Source: Rugosimonospora africana
GTDB taxonomy: Bacteria > Actinomycetota > Actinomycetes > Mycobacteriales > Micromonosporaceae
Length of the DNA: 64,000 nucleotides
Reading direction: 5' to 3'
Assembly (NCBI RefSeq): GCF_016862975.1
Contig: NZ_BONZ01000027.1
Coordinates: forward strand, 124,001 to 188,000
Shown: one piece after another, positions 37,691-46,344 of the stretch
Position numbering within the stretch: position 1 is the stretch's first letter
Layout of the letters: each line of letters begins with the position of its first letter
Translations under genes and position numbers: made by a program
The notes under the pieces: generated by a model
Database searches by the model: none
What the model was told of the DNA's origin: nothing
The model's input: the letters and a program-made list of their open reading frames with translations, nothing else

Positions 37691-38299
37691 TCAGGCCCGG
37701 GTATGCCGCCCGGTGAACACGTCGCGCACCTTGTCCACGACGCCCACGGCCGGTTCGACCACCTTGTTCCAGGGCGGGGTCGTCGGCGTCGCCGGATGCG
37801 GCCGGGTCGGCGCCGCGTCCTCGGCGATCTCCACGCGGTTGCCCAGCCGGATCAGGTCGGCGTCGCTCAGCGTCGCCCGCAGCCCGGGGAACAGCTCGCC
37901 TTCGCAGCGCCGGACGTGCCCGCGCAGCGATTCGCCGACCTGGTCGATGCCGCCGCGGTCGGAGGCCGGGCCGGACTCCAGCTCGCGCAGCGCGTGCAAC
38001 AGGGCGACGTCCGCCTCGACCTCGGCCTCGGCCCGGTGCGCGCCGTCGGTCAGGGCGGCGGCGACGGCCGGGAACAGGTACTGCTCCTCGGCGGACAGGT
38101 GACGGGTGAGCGTGGCGGTCAGCACGCTGGTCAGTGACGCCATGTCGCGCTCGTCGACCGCGGCGGCGAGGCGGGCGTACAGGTCTTCGATGGCACGGTG
38201 CTCGTCGGTCAGGGTCTCCAGCATGCCGCGCCCGCCGGGGAGGGCGTCGGACTCGTCGACCCCGGGGACCGGCGGCAGCGGGGGCAGTGGCGAGTTCAT
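37691..38299 (-). CDS. Hemerythrin (HHE) domain protein
   Basis: A 202-residue soluble protein with a four-helix hemerythrin-like domain. Ligand-type residues lie in LTDEHRAIEDLYARL, TRHLSAEEQYLFPAV and LRGHVRRCEGELFPGL, which would hold a non-haem di-iron centre for oxygen, NO or redox sensing. A Pro/Thr linker and a short helical tail (VVEPAVGVVDKVRDVF) follow. No partner gene is adjacent; a strong hairpin closes the transcript. Confidence 0.88.
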   Translation of the reverse strand: MNSPLPPLPPVPGVDESDALPGGRGMLETLTDEHRAIEDLYARLAAAVDERDMASLTSVLTATLTRHLSAEEQYLFPAVAAALTDGAHRAEAEVEADVALLHALRELESGPASDRGGIDQVGESLRGHVRRCEGELFPGLRATLSDADLIRLGNRVEIAEDAAPTRPHPATPTTPPWNKVVEPAVGVVDKVRDVFTGRHTRA

Positions 38300-38484
38300 G
38301 GCGCGGTGACTACCCGACCGGTACGAACGCCAAACTCTGGCTGGTCGCGACCGGTCGGACCGCGGCTGTGGCTGGGCGGCACGGTTCCGGCATCGGTCGG
38401 TACGCCCGGTGTGCCCGGTAAATTACCTGATCATGGGTGCCGCCCGCCGGGCCCAGGGCCGCCACCGGCTGGTATGAAGGGCCT

Positions 38485-39819
38485 ATGACTGATGCCGCCA
38501 CCCCGCCACGGCCAGAGGTCGCGGCCGTCGACGAGGTCGTCGACCTGTGCCGGGACCTGATCCGGATCGACACGACCAACACCGGAGACCTGGCCACCAG
38601 CGCCGGTGAGCGGGTCGCCGCGGAGTACGTGGCGGAGAAGCTGGCCGAAGTCGGCCTGGAGCCGGAGATCCGCGAGGCGGCGCCGGGAAGGGCCAGCGTG
38701 GTGGCCCGGTTCGCCGGCTCCGACCCCAGCCGTGGCGCCCTGCTGGTGCACGGGCACCTGGACGTGGTGCCGGCCGATGCCAGCGAGTGGTCGGTGGGGC
38801 CGTTCTCCGGCGAGGTGCGCGACGGGTACCTGTGGGGTCGCGGCGCGGTCGACATGAAGGACTTCGACGCCATGGTGCTCGCGGTCGCCCGCGACTGGCG
38901 GCGCCGGGGGGTGACGCCGTCCCGTGACCTGGTGCTGTGCTTCACCGCCGACGAGGAGGCCGGCAGCGACTACGGCGCCCGGCACCTGGTACGCAACCAT
39001 CCCGAGCTGCTGGACGGGTGCACCGAGGCGATCGGCGAGGTCGGCGGGTTCTCCTACAGCGTCAGTGACGACCTGCGGCTGTACCTGATCCAGACCGCGG
39101 AGAAGGGCATCAACTGGCTGCGACTGATCACCAAGGGTCGGCCGGGCCACGGTTCGATGCTCAACGACGACAACGCGGTGACGGCGCTCTGCGAGGCGGT
39201 GGCCCGGCTCGGCCGGCACCGCTTCCCGATCGTGGTGACGCCGACCGTCCGGGCGTTCCTCGAGGAGATCTCCGAGGTGCTCGGCATCGCCCTGGACCCG
39301 AACGACCCCGAGGCGGCGATCGGCAAGCTGGGGCCGCTCGCGACGCTGATCGGCGCGACCATCCGCAACACGGCCAACCCCACCCAGCTGCTGGCCGGGT
39401 ACAAGGCCAACGTCATCCCGGGCCGGGCCACCGCGACCGTCGACTGCCGCACGCTGCCGGGCAGCGCCGACGAGTTCCTGGGTCAGCTGCGCGAAGTGGT
39501 CGGCTCCGACATCGACATCGAGTTCATCCAGAACCAGGAGCCGCTGGAGACCACGTACGACGGTGCGCTGGTCGACGCGATGGCCGCGGCGCTGCGGGCC
39601 GAGGACGCGGGTGCGCGTCCGGTGCCGTACATGCTTTCCGGGGGTACCGACGCCAAGGCGTTCGTCGAGTTGGGCGTGCGCTGCTTCGGCTTCAGCCCAC
39701 TGCGGCTGCCCGCCGACCTCGACTTCGCCGCGCTGTTCCATGGCATTGACGAACGCGTGCCGATCGAGGGACTACAGTTCGGCGTGCGAGTTCTCGACCG
39801 GTTCCTACGGCAAGCCTGA
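38485..39819 (+). CDS. M20/M25/M40 family metallo-hydrolase
   Basis: A 444-residue zinc amidohydrolase of the dipeptidase/ArgE-DapE group. Metal-binding signatures are VHGHLDVVPAD, GRGAVDMKDFDAM and FTADEEAGSDYGARHLV; the dimerization domain follows from about residue 195, and the C-terminal SGGTDAKAF His/Asp region closes the site. Likely a cytosolic peptidase; the substrate is open. ATG 38485 has GAAGGG upstream. TAAATT at 38420-38425 on the plus strand is a good -10. The small acidic protein gene follows 32 bases later. Confidence 0.9.
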   Translation: MTDAATPPRPEVAAVDEVVDLCRDLIRIDTTNTGDLATSAGERVAAEYVAEKLAEVGLEPEIREAAPGRASVVARFAGSDPSRGALLVHGHLDVVPADASEWSVGPFSGEVRDGYLWGRGAVDMKDFDAMVLAVARDWRRRGVTPSRDLVLCFTADEEAGSDYGARHLVRNHPELLDGCTEAIGEVGGFSYSVSDDLRLYLIQTAEKGINWLRLITKGRPGHGSMLNDDNAVTALCEAVARLGRHRFPIVVTPTVRAFLEEISEVLGIALDPNDPEAAIGKLGPLATLIGATIRNTANPTQLLAGYKANVIPGRATATVDCRTLPGSADEFLGQLREVVGSDIDIEFIQNQEPLETTYDGALVDAMAAALRAEDAGARPVPYMLSGGTDAKAFVELGVRCFGFSPLRLPADLDFAALFHGIDERVPIEGLQFGVRVLDRFLRQA

Positions 39820-39851
39820 CGCGTCCCACATCTGACTTTGGGGTATAGATC

Positions 39852-40517
39852 ATGACCGATGACCAGTACGCCGAGCTGACCGTTGCCCTGGAGGCGGTCT
39901 TCGCCGCTGCCCGGGCTCACTTGGAGGCGGTCAAGGCAGCCGACGGCCGGATCGACGACGACGGCGTCTGGCGTGCCTACGTCGAGCTGAACAACGCCTC
40001 CTACGAGTACGACGAGCGGTTGCTCGACGCGTTCGGTGAGGTCACGCCGTGGGACGTGGACGCGATCGACCCGGACGAGGCCGACCGGCACTTCGGCGCC
40101 GGGCTGGACGAGGAGGACGCGGACACCGCGGACGACCCGCACCCGCACGTGCTCTCGATCCGGCAGCGCCGCGACTACCAGGTACCGAGCGTGGCCGCCC
40201 TGATCCGGGTGGCCGAGACGTCCCGGCAGTCGGCCGCGCACGCGGACGGCGAGCCGGAGGAGCCGGTGGAGTCGGTCAGCGAGGCGGTGCTGGAGTTGCT
40301 GCAGGCCGGGGACGGGTCGCTGGCCGCCCTGGACATCCCGGAGCTGGAACCGCTCGACGGCATCGTGACGGTGACCGAGGTCGAGGCGCCCCTGGATCTC
40401 GACGCCTACGAGGAGACCGACGGGGACGGCCCGTACCGGCTGAACGCGGGCGACCGGCTGGTGGGCCGGCTCGACGAGCACCCGTACAGCGACCTCAACG
40501 GCGTCGAAACCGCCTGA
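39852..40517 (+). CDS. Acidic hypothetical protein
   Basis: A 221-residue, strongly acidic soluble protein (many Asp/Glu, stretches such as DEEDADTADD). The N-terminal 75 residues are helical (ALEAVFAAARAHLEAVKAADGR, then VWRAYVELNNASYEYDERL). I do not recognize a family. It sits 32 bases downstream of the M20 gene and may share its transcript. The codon pattern is normal for the region, so it is a real gene. Confidence 0.75.
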   Translation: MTDDQYAELTVALEAVFAAARAHLEAVKAADGRIDDDGVWRAYVELNNASYEYDERLLDAFGEVTPWDVDAIDPDEADRHFGAGLDEEDADTADDPHPHVLSIRQRRDYQVPSVAALIRVAETSRQSAAHADGEPEEPVESVSEAVLELLQAGDGSLAALDIPELEPLDGIVTVTEVEAPLDLDAYEETDGDGPYRLNAGDRLVGRLDEHPYSDLNGVETA

Positions 40518-40604
40518 GCGCAGCCGGAGCCGGGTTGTGGCGGAGGCGAGCACAGGCTCGAGGTTTCCGCCTGAGCGCGCGGGAGTCGGTTTGTGGCGGA
40601 GGCG
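40510..40604. repeat. Duplicated gene end (about 38 bp x 2)
   Basis: The segment 40510-40548, which includes the stop codon of the acidic protein gene (CCGCCTGAGCGC...GTGGCGGAGGCG), is repeated with small changes at 40567-40604. Confidence 0.75.
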
Positions 40605-40616
40605 TCCGGCCCGGGA

Positions 40617-40808
40617 TCAGTAGGAGATCCCGGGCTGCGGCGCCGCGCTCACCCTGCGCCGCAACAGCACCTTGCGCGTGCCGTCCCGGAACAGCTGGAC
40701 GCGGGCCAGTTCCCAGCCCGCGAACTCCGCCTGGATCGCCAACTGCGCCGTGGCGGTCAACCGGTCGACATTCGGTGGTAACCGCAGCGGCGCGTATTCG
40801 TAGTCCAT
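40617..40808 (-). CDS. DUF5703-like small protein
   Basis: A 63-residue protein, MDYEYAPLRLPPNVDRLTAT followed by a beta-rich WELARVQLFRDGTRKVLLRRR. From memory this matches the actinobacterial family DUF5703, function unknown. CAGTAT ends seven bases before the ATG, a possible leaderless -10. It is transcribed away from the aldo/keto reductase end. Confidence 0.7.
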   Translation of the reverse strand: MDYEYAPLRLPPNVDRLTATAQLAIQAEFAGWELARVQLFRDGTRKVLLRRRVSAAPQPGISY

Positions 40809-40841
40809 GTCCTGGATACTGCCCCGCCCGCGGTGGCGGCA

Positions 40842-41813
40842 TCAACCCTGGCGCTCCGGGTAGCCGACGGTAATCGCCGAAACGTCGTCCAATGCCCGGC
40901 TGATCTCGCCCGGGAGAGTGATCTCTTCCACCTGCAGGGCTCCCAGCAACTGCCCGACCGACCGGGCGCCGAGCACCGGCGCGACCACCCCGGGCCGGTC
41001 CCGGACCCAGGCCAGCGCCACCTCCAGCGGCGAGACGCCGAGCCCCGACGCCGCGGTCACCACCGACTCGACGATCGCCGAGCAGCGCGGGTCCAGGTAC
41101 AGGGAGACGAACAGTTCGAAGTGCGGGGAGGCGGCCCGCGAGTCGGCCGGGCGGCCGTGCCGGTACTTGCCGGTCAGCACGCCGCGCCCGAGCGGGGACC
41201 AGGGCAGTACCCCCAGCCCCAGCGTCTGGCAGGCGGGCAGCACCTCGCGTTCGATGCCGCGTTCCAGCAGCGAGTACTCCACCTGGGCGGCCACCAGCGG
41301 CGCCCGCCCGGGCCAGGCGGTCTGCCAGGTCGCGGCCTGGGCCGTCTGCCAGCCGGAGAAGTTGGAGATGCCCACGTACCGGGCCCGGCCGGTGGTGACC
41401 GCGTGATCCAGGGCGGACATCGTCTCGTCGAGCGGGGTCTCCGGGTCGTACCCGTGGACCTGCCAGAGGTCGACGTATTCCACGCCGAGCCGGGACAGCG
41501 ACGCGTCCAGGCTGCGCAGCAGGTGGCCACGGGAGGTGTCCCGGCGCCGTTCCCGGCTCGGGCGCAGGCCGGACTTCGTGGCCAGCAGCACGTCGTCGCG
41601 GTTCACCACGCCGGTCAGCAGGTTCCCGATGACCGACTCGGCGTCGCCCTCGCCGTACACGTCGGCCGTGTCGATCAGGTTGCCGCCGGCATCGACGAAC
41701 GTCTTGAGCTGGGCCGCCGCGTCATCAGCCTCGGTGTCCCGGCCCCAGGTCATGGTGCCGAGGGCGAGCCGGGACACCAGGAGTCCGGCGCGGCCGAGCG
41801 GACGTTGCTGCAT
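40842..41813 (-). CDS. Aldo/keto reductase
   Basis: A 323-residue NADPH-dependent (alpha/beta)8 reductase. It starts MQQRPLGRAGLLVSRLALGTMTWG, then FVDAGGNLIDTADVYGEGDAE (Asp and Tyr of the tetrad), VLLATKSGL (Lys) and VDLWQVHGYDPETPLDE (His). The C-terminal RSVGQLLGAL binds cofactor. The AKR subfamily is of the broad-specificity type. The DUF5703-like gene follows 33 bases downstream on the same strand. Confidence 0.9.
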   Translation of the reverse strand: MQQRPLGRAGLLVSRLALGTMTWGRDTEADDAAAQLKTFVDAGGNLIDTADVYGEGDAESVIGNLLTGVVNRDDVLLATKSGLRPSRERRRDTSRGHLLRSLDASLSRLGVEYVDLWQVHGYDPETPLDETMSALDHAVTTGRARYVGISNFSGWQTAQAATWQTAWPGRAPLVAAQVEYSLLERGIEREVLPACQTLGLGVLPWSPLGRGVLTGKYRHGRPADSRAASPHFELFVSLYLDPRCSAIVESVVTAASGLGVSPLEVALAWVRDRPGVVAPVLGARSVGQLLGALQVEEITLPGEISRALDDVSAITVGYPERQG

Positions 41814-42005
41814 GAGATGTGAAACTACATGGATCGCCAGCGGCAGCGCGGGAGCGCGGCCGTGATCAGGCGACTTGTCGTGCCGGAACGGTACCGGGCA
41901 CGCCGCGGCCGGCGGGCCCGGTTGGGCCGGCTACCCTGGTGCGACCCGCCCGGCGTGTCCGCTGCGGCGCGACTTGTCGCCATCCGGACTCCGTCCGGGC
42001 GGTGC

Positions 42006-42053
42006 GGCAGGCCCGTCGGATGGCAGGCCCGTCGAACGGTGGGCCCGTCGGAC
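42006..42053. repeat. 16-bp tandem array, 3 units
   Basis: GGCAGGCCCGTCGGAT (42006), GGCAGGCCCGTCGAAC (42022) and GGTGGGCCCGTCGGAC (42038), in the gap before the LLM oxidoreductase gene. Confidence 0.8.
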
Positions 42054-42094
42054 GGCGGGGCGGAGTCGGAGCGGGGGGAGAGAGGGAGGTAGTC

Positions 42095-43147
42095 ATGCGG
42101 CTCTCACTGAGCCTCGGGTACCAGACGGCGTGGACCACGCCGGCCGATCACCTCGCGTTGGCCCAGGAGGCCGACCGGCTGGGCTTCTCCTGCGTGTGGG
42201 CTGCCGAGGCGTACGGCTCGGACTCGGTGAGCATGCTCGCCTGGATCGCCGGCCAGACCGAGCGGATCGACGTGGGCGCCGCGGTGATGCAGATCCCGGC
42301 CCGCACCCCGGCGATGACCGCGATGACCGCCGCCACGATCGACACCCTGTCCGGCGGCCGGTTCCGGCTCGGCCTCGGCGTGTCCGGGCCGCAGGTGTCC
42401 GAAGGCTGGCACGGTGTACGGTTCGGCCGCCCGCTCGCCCGCACCCGCGAGTACGTCGACATCGTGCGGATGGCGATCTCCCGTACCGACGTCTCCTACG
42501 ACGGTGAGTTCTACCAGCTCCCGCTGCCCGACGGCCCGGGCAAGGCGTTGCGGTTGGGCTTCCACCCGCTCCGCGACCGGATCCCCACCTACCTGGCCGC
42601 GGTCGGTCCGAAGAACCTGGAGCTGGCCGGCGAGATCGCCGACGGCTGGCTGGCTGTGTTCTACTCCCCGGAGTTCGCCGCCGAGCACCTGGCGTCGGTC
42701 GGCGCCGGTCGGGCGAAGGCCGGCACGACGATGGACGGCTTCGACGTGGTCCCGACGGTACCCGTGGTGATCGGCGACGACGTGGCGTCCTGCGCCGAGC
42801 TGGTCCGCTGGTACGCGGCCCTGTACGTGGGCGGCATGGGCAGCCGGAAGCAGAACTTCTACAACCAGCTGGCCGGCCGGATGGGCTTCGCTGACGCGGC
42901 GCGCGAGGTGCAGGACCTCTACCTGGCCAAGCGGCACCGGGACGCCGCGGCCGCGGTTCCGCTGGAGTTCATCGACCGGACCAGTCTGCTCGGACCGGTC
43001 GACCGGGTCGCCGAGCGGATGCGTGATTTCGCCGCCTCTGGGGTCACCACGCTGTCCGTGTCGCTGTTCGTCGCCGACCGCGAGTCCGGGGTGCAGACCC
43101 TGCGGCAGATCGCCGAGGCATTCGACGCATCGGGAGTAGGAGACTAG
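42095..43147 (+). CDS. LLM class F420-dependent oxidoreductase
   Basis: A 350-residue luciferase-like protein of the actinobacterial F420 group (MRLSLSLGYQTAWTTPADHL; MQIPARTPAMTAMTAATIDTL; RFRLGLGVSGPQVSEGWHG). ATG 42095 has GGGAGG five bases upstream; the frame is open back to 41819 but runs through the repeat array. The stop TAG overlaps the uppP GTG by one base, so the two are probably co-transcribed. The gene before uppP in this position is often an F420 enzyme in actinomycetes, as far as I recall. Confidence 0.9.
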   Translation: MRLSLSLGYQTAWTTPADHLALAQEADRLGFSCVWAAEAYGSDSVSMLAWIAGQTERIDVGAAVMQIPARTPAMTAMTAATIDTLSGGRFRLGLGVSGPQVSEGWHGVRFGRPLARTREYVDIVRMAISRTDVSYDGEFYQLPLPDGPGKALRLGFHPLRDRIPTYLAAVGPKNLELAGEIADGWLAVFYSPEFAAEHLASVGAGRAKAGTTMDGFDVVPTVPVVIGDDVASCAELVRWYAALYVGGMGSRKQNFYNQLAGRMGFADAAREVQDLYLAKRHRDAAAAVPLEFIDRTSLLGPVDRVAERMRDFAASGVTTLSVSLFVADRESGVQTLRQIAEAFDASGVGD

Positions 43148-43974
43148 TGGAGCTGTGGAAATCCGTCGTGCTGGGCGTGGTGGAGGGGCTCACCGAGTTC
43201 CTTCCGGTCTCCTCGACCGGGCACCTGACGGTCGCCGAGAAGCTGCTGAGCCTGCCGGTCGATGACGCCTCCGTCACCGGCTACACGGCGGTGATCCAGG
43301 TCGGCGCGATCGTGGCGGCGATCATCTACTTCTTCAAGGACATCGTCCGCATCGTCAAGGGCTTCGTCCTCGGCCTGTTCTCCAAGCGCCACCGCGGCTT
43401 CGACTACCGGTTCGGCTGGTACGTGATCGTCGGCTCGCTGCCCATCGCGATCGTCGGTCTGGTCGCCCAGGACGCCATCACCGGTCCGCTGCGCAATCTC
43501 TGGGTGGTCGCCTTGGCGCTGATCCTGTGGAGCGCGGTGATGGTGTACGCCGAGCGGGCCGGCCGGCAGACCCGGGGCGAGCGGTCGACGAAGTTCAGCG
43601 ACGCGTTGATCATCGGTATCGCGCAGAGCGCCGCGCTGTTTCCGGGCGTGTCCCGCTCCGGTGCCACGATCTCGTTCGGGTTGCTGCGCGACCTGGACCG
43701 GGTGACGGCCACCCGGCTGTCCTTCTTCCTGGGCATCCCGGCGCTGCTCGGCGGCGGGGTCTTCGAACTCAAGGACGCGCTGACCGGCCCCTCGGTCGGG
43801 GTACCGGCGCTGGCCGTGGGCACGATCGTGAGCTTCATCGTCGGGTACGCGTCGATCGCCTGGTTGCTGCGCTTCGTCGGCAAGCACTCGCTGGTCGCGT
43901 TCGTCTGGTACCGGGTCCTGCTGGGCGCGGCGCTGGTCGTGGCGCTCGGCACCGGCGTCCTGGCCGCCACCTGA
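43147..43974 (+). CDS. uppP: Undecaprenyl-diphosphatase
   Basis: A 275-residue membrane enzyme (BacA/UppP) that recycles undecaprenyl diphosphate to the monophosphate for cell-wall and glycan synthesis; its loss raises bacitracin sensitivity. Family motifs are GLTEFLPVSSTGHL and ALFPGVSRSGATISFGLL, with seven to eight hydrophobic segments between them. GTG 43147 overlaps the preceding stop. It belongs to the conserved core block that continues to metH. Confidence 0.95.
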   Translation: MELWKSVVLGVVEGLTEFLPVSSTGHLTVAEKLLSLPVDDASVTGYTAVIQVGAIVAAIIYFFKDIVRIVKGFVLGLFSKRHRGFDYRFGWYVIVGSLPIAIVGLVAQDAITGPLRNLWVVALALILWSAVMVYAERAGRQTRGERSTKFSDALIIGIAQSAALFPGVSRSGATISFGLLRDLDRVTATRLSFFLGIPALLGGGVFELKDALTGPSVGVPALAVGTIVSFIVGYASIAWLLRFVGKHSLVAFVWYRVLLGAALVVALGTGVLAAT

Positions 43975-44028
43975 CCGACCGCAAGCCGCGGGCCGGCCTC
44001 GGTGCGGTGGAAAGTCGACTCGGCCACG

Positions 44029-44034
44029 TAATCT
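44029..44034 (+). promoter_or_regulatory. -10 box TAATCT of leaderless phosphomutase gene
   Basis: TAATCT plus six bases leads directly to GTG 44041. Confidence 0.6.
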
Positions 44035-44040
44035 TGCCCG

Positions 44041-44745
44041 GTGGCGACCGTCATCTTGCTCCGGCACGGCCGGACCTCCTCCAACGCCGGGGGCGTGCTC
44101 GCCGGCCACCAGCCGACCGAGTTGGACGAGGCCGGCCGGGCACAGGCCCTGGCGGTGAGCCAGCGGCTGGCCGCGGCCGGCCTGCCGTTGGCCGCCGTGG
44201 TCACCAGCCCGCTGATCCGGTGCCGGCAGACCCTGGAACTGGCCCTGCCGGGCGTCGAGCCGGCCGTCGACGAGCGGCTGGTCGAGTGCCGGTACGGCGA
44301 CTGGGAGGGCCAGCAGCTCAAGACTCTGGCCAAGCAGCCACTGTGGCGTACGGTACAGGCGCACCCGAGCGCGGCCACCTTCCCGAACGGGGAGTCGATG
44401 GCCGCCATGTCCGCCCGGGCGGTGGCCTCGATCCGGGACTGGGACACAAGGGTGACGGCGGAACGCGGACCGGACGCGGTGTGGCTCGCATGCAGCCACG
44501 GCGATGTGATCAAGGCAATAGTCGCCGACGCGCTGGGCATGCACCTGGATCTTTTCCAGCGGATCTCGGTCGATCCGGCCTCGGTGACCGTCCTCCGGTA
44601 CACCCCTCTGCGCCCCTTTCTGCTCAGGGCGAACGACACCGGTGGCGACCTGTCCGGGTTGCGCCCGCCCAAGCGTCGCCGTCCCCGCCGGGCGACCAGC
44701 TCAGACGCCGTGGTCGGTGGGGGAGCCGGGCCCGCCGGTGGGTGA
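44041..44745 (+). CDS. MSMEG_4193-type histidine phosphatase/phosphomutase
   Basis: A 234-residue member of the histidine phosphatase superfamily. The phosphohistidine motif is VILLRHGRTSSNAGGVLAG; the second His is in WLACSHGDVIKAIV. The subfamily is conserved in actinobacteria beside the DUF3090 and SCO1664 proteins near mshC, yet its substrate is unknown. The C-terminal tail after residue 205 is basic and Pro-rich (PPKRRRPRRATSS). The GTG start is fixed by the six-base spacing after TAATCT. Confidence 0.88.
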   Translation: MATVILLRHGRTSSNAGGVLAGHQPTELDEAGRAQALAVSQRLAAAGLPLAAVVTSPLIRCRQTLELALPGVEPAVDERLVECRYGDWEGQQLKTLAKQPLWRTVQAHPSAATFPNGESMAAMSARAVASIRDWDTRVTAERGPDAVWLACSHGDVIKAIVADALGMHLDLFQRISVDPASVTVLRYTPLRPFLLRANDTGGDLSGLRPPKRRRPRRATSSDAVVGGGAGPAGG

Positions 44746-44784
44746 GCGGCACGCCTCCGCTCGGCAGCGCCGGTAGCGACCGGA

Positions 44785-44790
44785 TAGGGT
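44785..44790 (+). promoter_or_regulatory. -10 box TAGGGT of leaderless DUF3090 gene
   Basis: TAGGGT is seven bases from ATG 44798. Confidence 0.5.
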
Positions 44791-44797
44791 CGCAGGT

Positions 44798-45346
44798 ATG
44801 ACCCGTCAGGTGTATGCGTTCGAGCCGCCGGAGCGGTTCGTGGCGGGGACCGTGGGCCCGCCGGGCGAGCGGACGTTCTACCTCCAGGCCCGGGGCGACG
44901 GGCGGCTCGTGAGCGTGGGGCTCGAGAAGGTCCAGGTGTCGCTGCTCGCCGAGAAGCTCGACGAACTGCTGGGGGAGGCCCACCGCAGGTTCGGCGTGAT
45001 CCTGCCCGAGACTGAGGTCGGGCCGCTGGACAACGAGCCGCTGGACAACCCGGTCGACGAGGAGTTCCGGGTCGGTACCCTCGGGCTGGCTTTCGACGTC
45101 GACAGCAGCACCGTGGTGATCGAGGCGATCGCGGCCGGCGAGAACGACGAGGACGAGGAGGAAGCCGAGGAGGAGTCCTCCGATCTCGATCGGCTGCGGG
45201 TGCGGCTCACGCCGGCCGCGGCCCGCGAGTTCATCGATCGGGCCCGACGCGTGATCTCCGCCGGCCGGCCACCGTGCCCGCTGTGCGGCCAGCCGCTCGA
45301 CCCGAACGGGCACCTCTGCCCGCGCAACAACGGCTACCACCGCTAG
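44798..45346 (+). CDS. DUF3090 family protein
   Basis: A 182-residue conserved actinobacterial protein of unknown function: MTRQVYAFEPPERFVAGTVG, an acidic midsection (GENDEDEEEAEEESSD), then a C-terminal zinc-ribbon-like CPLCGQPLDPNGHLCPRNNGYHR. It travels with the phosphomutase and SCO1664-like proteins in most actinomycetes. The start is fixed by TAGGGT seven bases upstream. The next gene begins 11 bases after its stop. Confidence 0.9.
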   Translation: MTRQVYAFEPPERFVAGTVGPPGERTFYLQARGDGRLVSVGLEKVQVSLLAEKLDELLGEAHRRFGVILPETEVGPLDNEPLDNPVDEEFRVGTLGLAFDVDSSTVVIEAIAAGENDEDEEEAEEESSDLDRLRVRLTPAAAREFIDRARRVISAGRPPCPLCGQPLDPNGHLCPRNNGYHR

Positions 45347-45357
45347 ATGGTCCGGCG

Positions 45358-46161
45358 ATGACTGCGCTGTCGGAGTCCGACGCGCTGGATCTGCTACGCA
45401 ACGGCCGGATGGAGATCGAGGGTCGGCTGGCCGAGGCGTCCAACACGACACTGCGGGCGATTCTCGAGTTGGACGGCGTCTCCGCCCGGTGCGTCTACAA
45501 GCCGATACGCGGCGAGCGTCCGCTCTGGGACTTCCCGGACGGTACCCTCGCCGGGCGCGAGGTCAGCGCGTACCTGGTGGCGCAGGCGACCGGATGGAGT
45601 TGCGTACCGCCGACCGTGCTGCGGGAGCGGGGACCACTAGGCCCCGGCGCGTGCCAGCTCTGGATCGACGAGCCGACCGACGGTGAGCCGCTGCTCGGCT
45701 TCGTACCCCCCGACGAACTGCCGAGCGGGTGGCACCGCATCATGCGGGCGCACGACGAGGACGGCACGCCGTACGTGCTGGCTCACGCCGACGATCCGCG
45801 CCTGTCCCGGTTGGCGGTGTTCGACGCGGTGGTGAACAACGCCGACCGCAAGGGCGGCCACATTCTGTCCACAGTGGACGGAGGGGTGCGCGGAGTCGAC
45901 CACGGGGTCTGCTTCAATGTGGAGCCCAAGCTGCGGACGATCCTGTGGGGCTGGATCGACGAGCCGCTGCCGAACGACACGGTGGAGGTGCTGAGCAAGC
46001 TGCGCGCGGAACTGCTCGGCGCGCTGGGCAACGCCTTGGCCGAGCACCTGACGGTGACCGAGGTCGACCAGGTCGGGGCGCGCATCGACGCCCTGCTGAC
46101 GTCCGGCCGTTTCCCGGCGCCGAGCGAGGACTGGCCGGCCGTACCGTGGCCGCCGGTGTAG
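45358..46161 (+). CDS. SCO1664 family protein (PI3/4-kinase-like fold)
   Basis: A 267-residue protein, third member of the conserved trio. It has kinase-like pieces: YKPIRGERPLWDFPDGTLAGREVSAYL (ATP-site lysine region), VFDAVVNNADRKGGHIL (catalytic-loop-like Asn-Asp) and VRGVDHGVCFN (DxG-like). The true activity is unknown. ATG 45358 was chosen for the family N-terminus; an upstream frame overlapping DUF3090 is artefactual. The last 29 bases before the stop are duplicated just downstream. Confidence 0.88.
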   Translation: MTALSESDALDLLRNGRMEIEGRLAEASNTTLRAILELDGVSARCVYKPIRGERPLWDFPDGTLAGREVSAYLVAQATGWSCVPPTVLRERGPLGPGACQLWIDEPTDGEPLLGFVPPDELPSGWHRIMRAHDEDGTPYVLAHADDPRLSRLAVFDAVVNNADRKGGHILSTVDGGVRGVDHGVCFNVEPKLRTILWGWIDEPLPNDTVEVLSKLRAELLGALGNALAEHLTVTEVDQVGARIDALLTSGRFPAPSEDWPAVPWPPV

Positions 46162-46194
46162 AGCCTGGCCGGCGGGTACCGTGGCCGCCGGTGT
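46131..46194. repeat. Duplicated end of the SCO1664-like gene
   Basis: The 19-base GTACCGTGGCCGCCGGTGT at 46141-46159 is repeated exactly at 46176-46194; similarity extends upstream into CTGGCCGGC in both copies. The first copy ends at the stop codon, the second leads into the 16-bp array. Confidence 0.8.
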
Positions 46195-46270
46195 GAGCCG
46201 GCTCCGGTGTGGGCCGCTTCCGGTGTGAGCCGGCTCCGGTGTGGGCCGCTTCCGGTGTGAGCCGCCTCTC
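46191..46270. repeat. 16-bp tandem array, 5 units in alternating 32-bp period
   Basis: GTGTGAGCCGGCTCCG (46191), GTGTGGGCCGCTTCCG (46207), then exactly the same pair again (46223, 46239), then a decayed copy at 46255. The AB-AB order means a 32-bp unit was duplicated after the 16-bp unit had diverged. Confidence 0.9.
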
Positions 46271-46331
46271 GAACGGGCCGGTGAGAGGGCCGTGCTGGCC
46301 GGCTCCCCGTAGCAGGCGAAATGGAAGATCG

Positions 46332-46337
46332 TAGGCT
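46332..46337 (+). promoter_or_regulatory. -10 box TAGGCT of leaderless mshC
   Basis: TAGGCT is seven bases from ATG 46345, directly after the tandem array. Confidence 0.5.
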
Positions 46338-46344
46338 GGTGGGC

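Noticed and set aside
38433-38477. 14-codon ORF upstream of the M20 gene as a leader peptide
   Set aside because: Starts at an ATG eight bases after TAAATT but shows no coupling to the M20 start and no coding character; more likely plain leader RNA.
45274-45357. Longer N-terminus for the SCO1664-like protein
   Set aside because: It would lie inside the DUF3090 zinc-ribbon codons in another frame; the family start fits ATG 45358.
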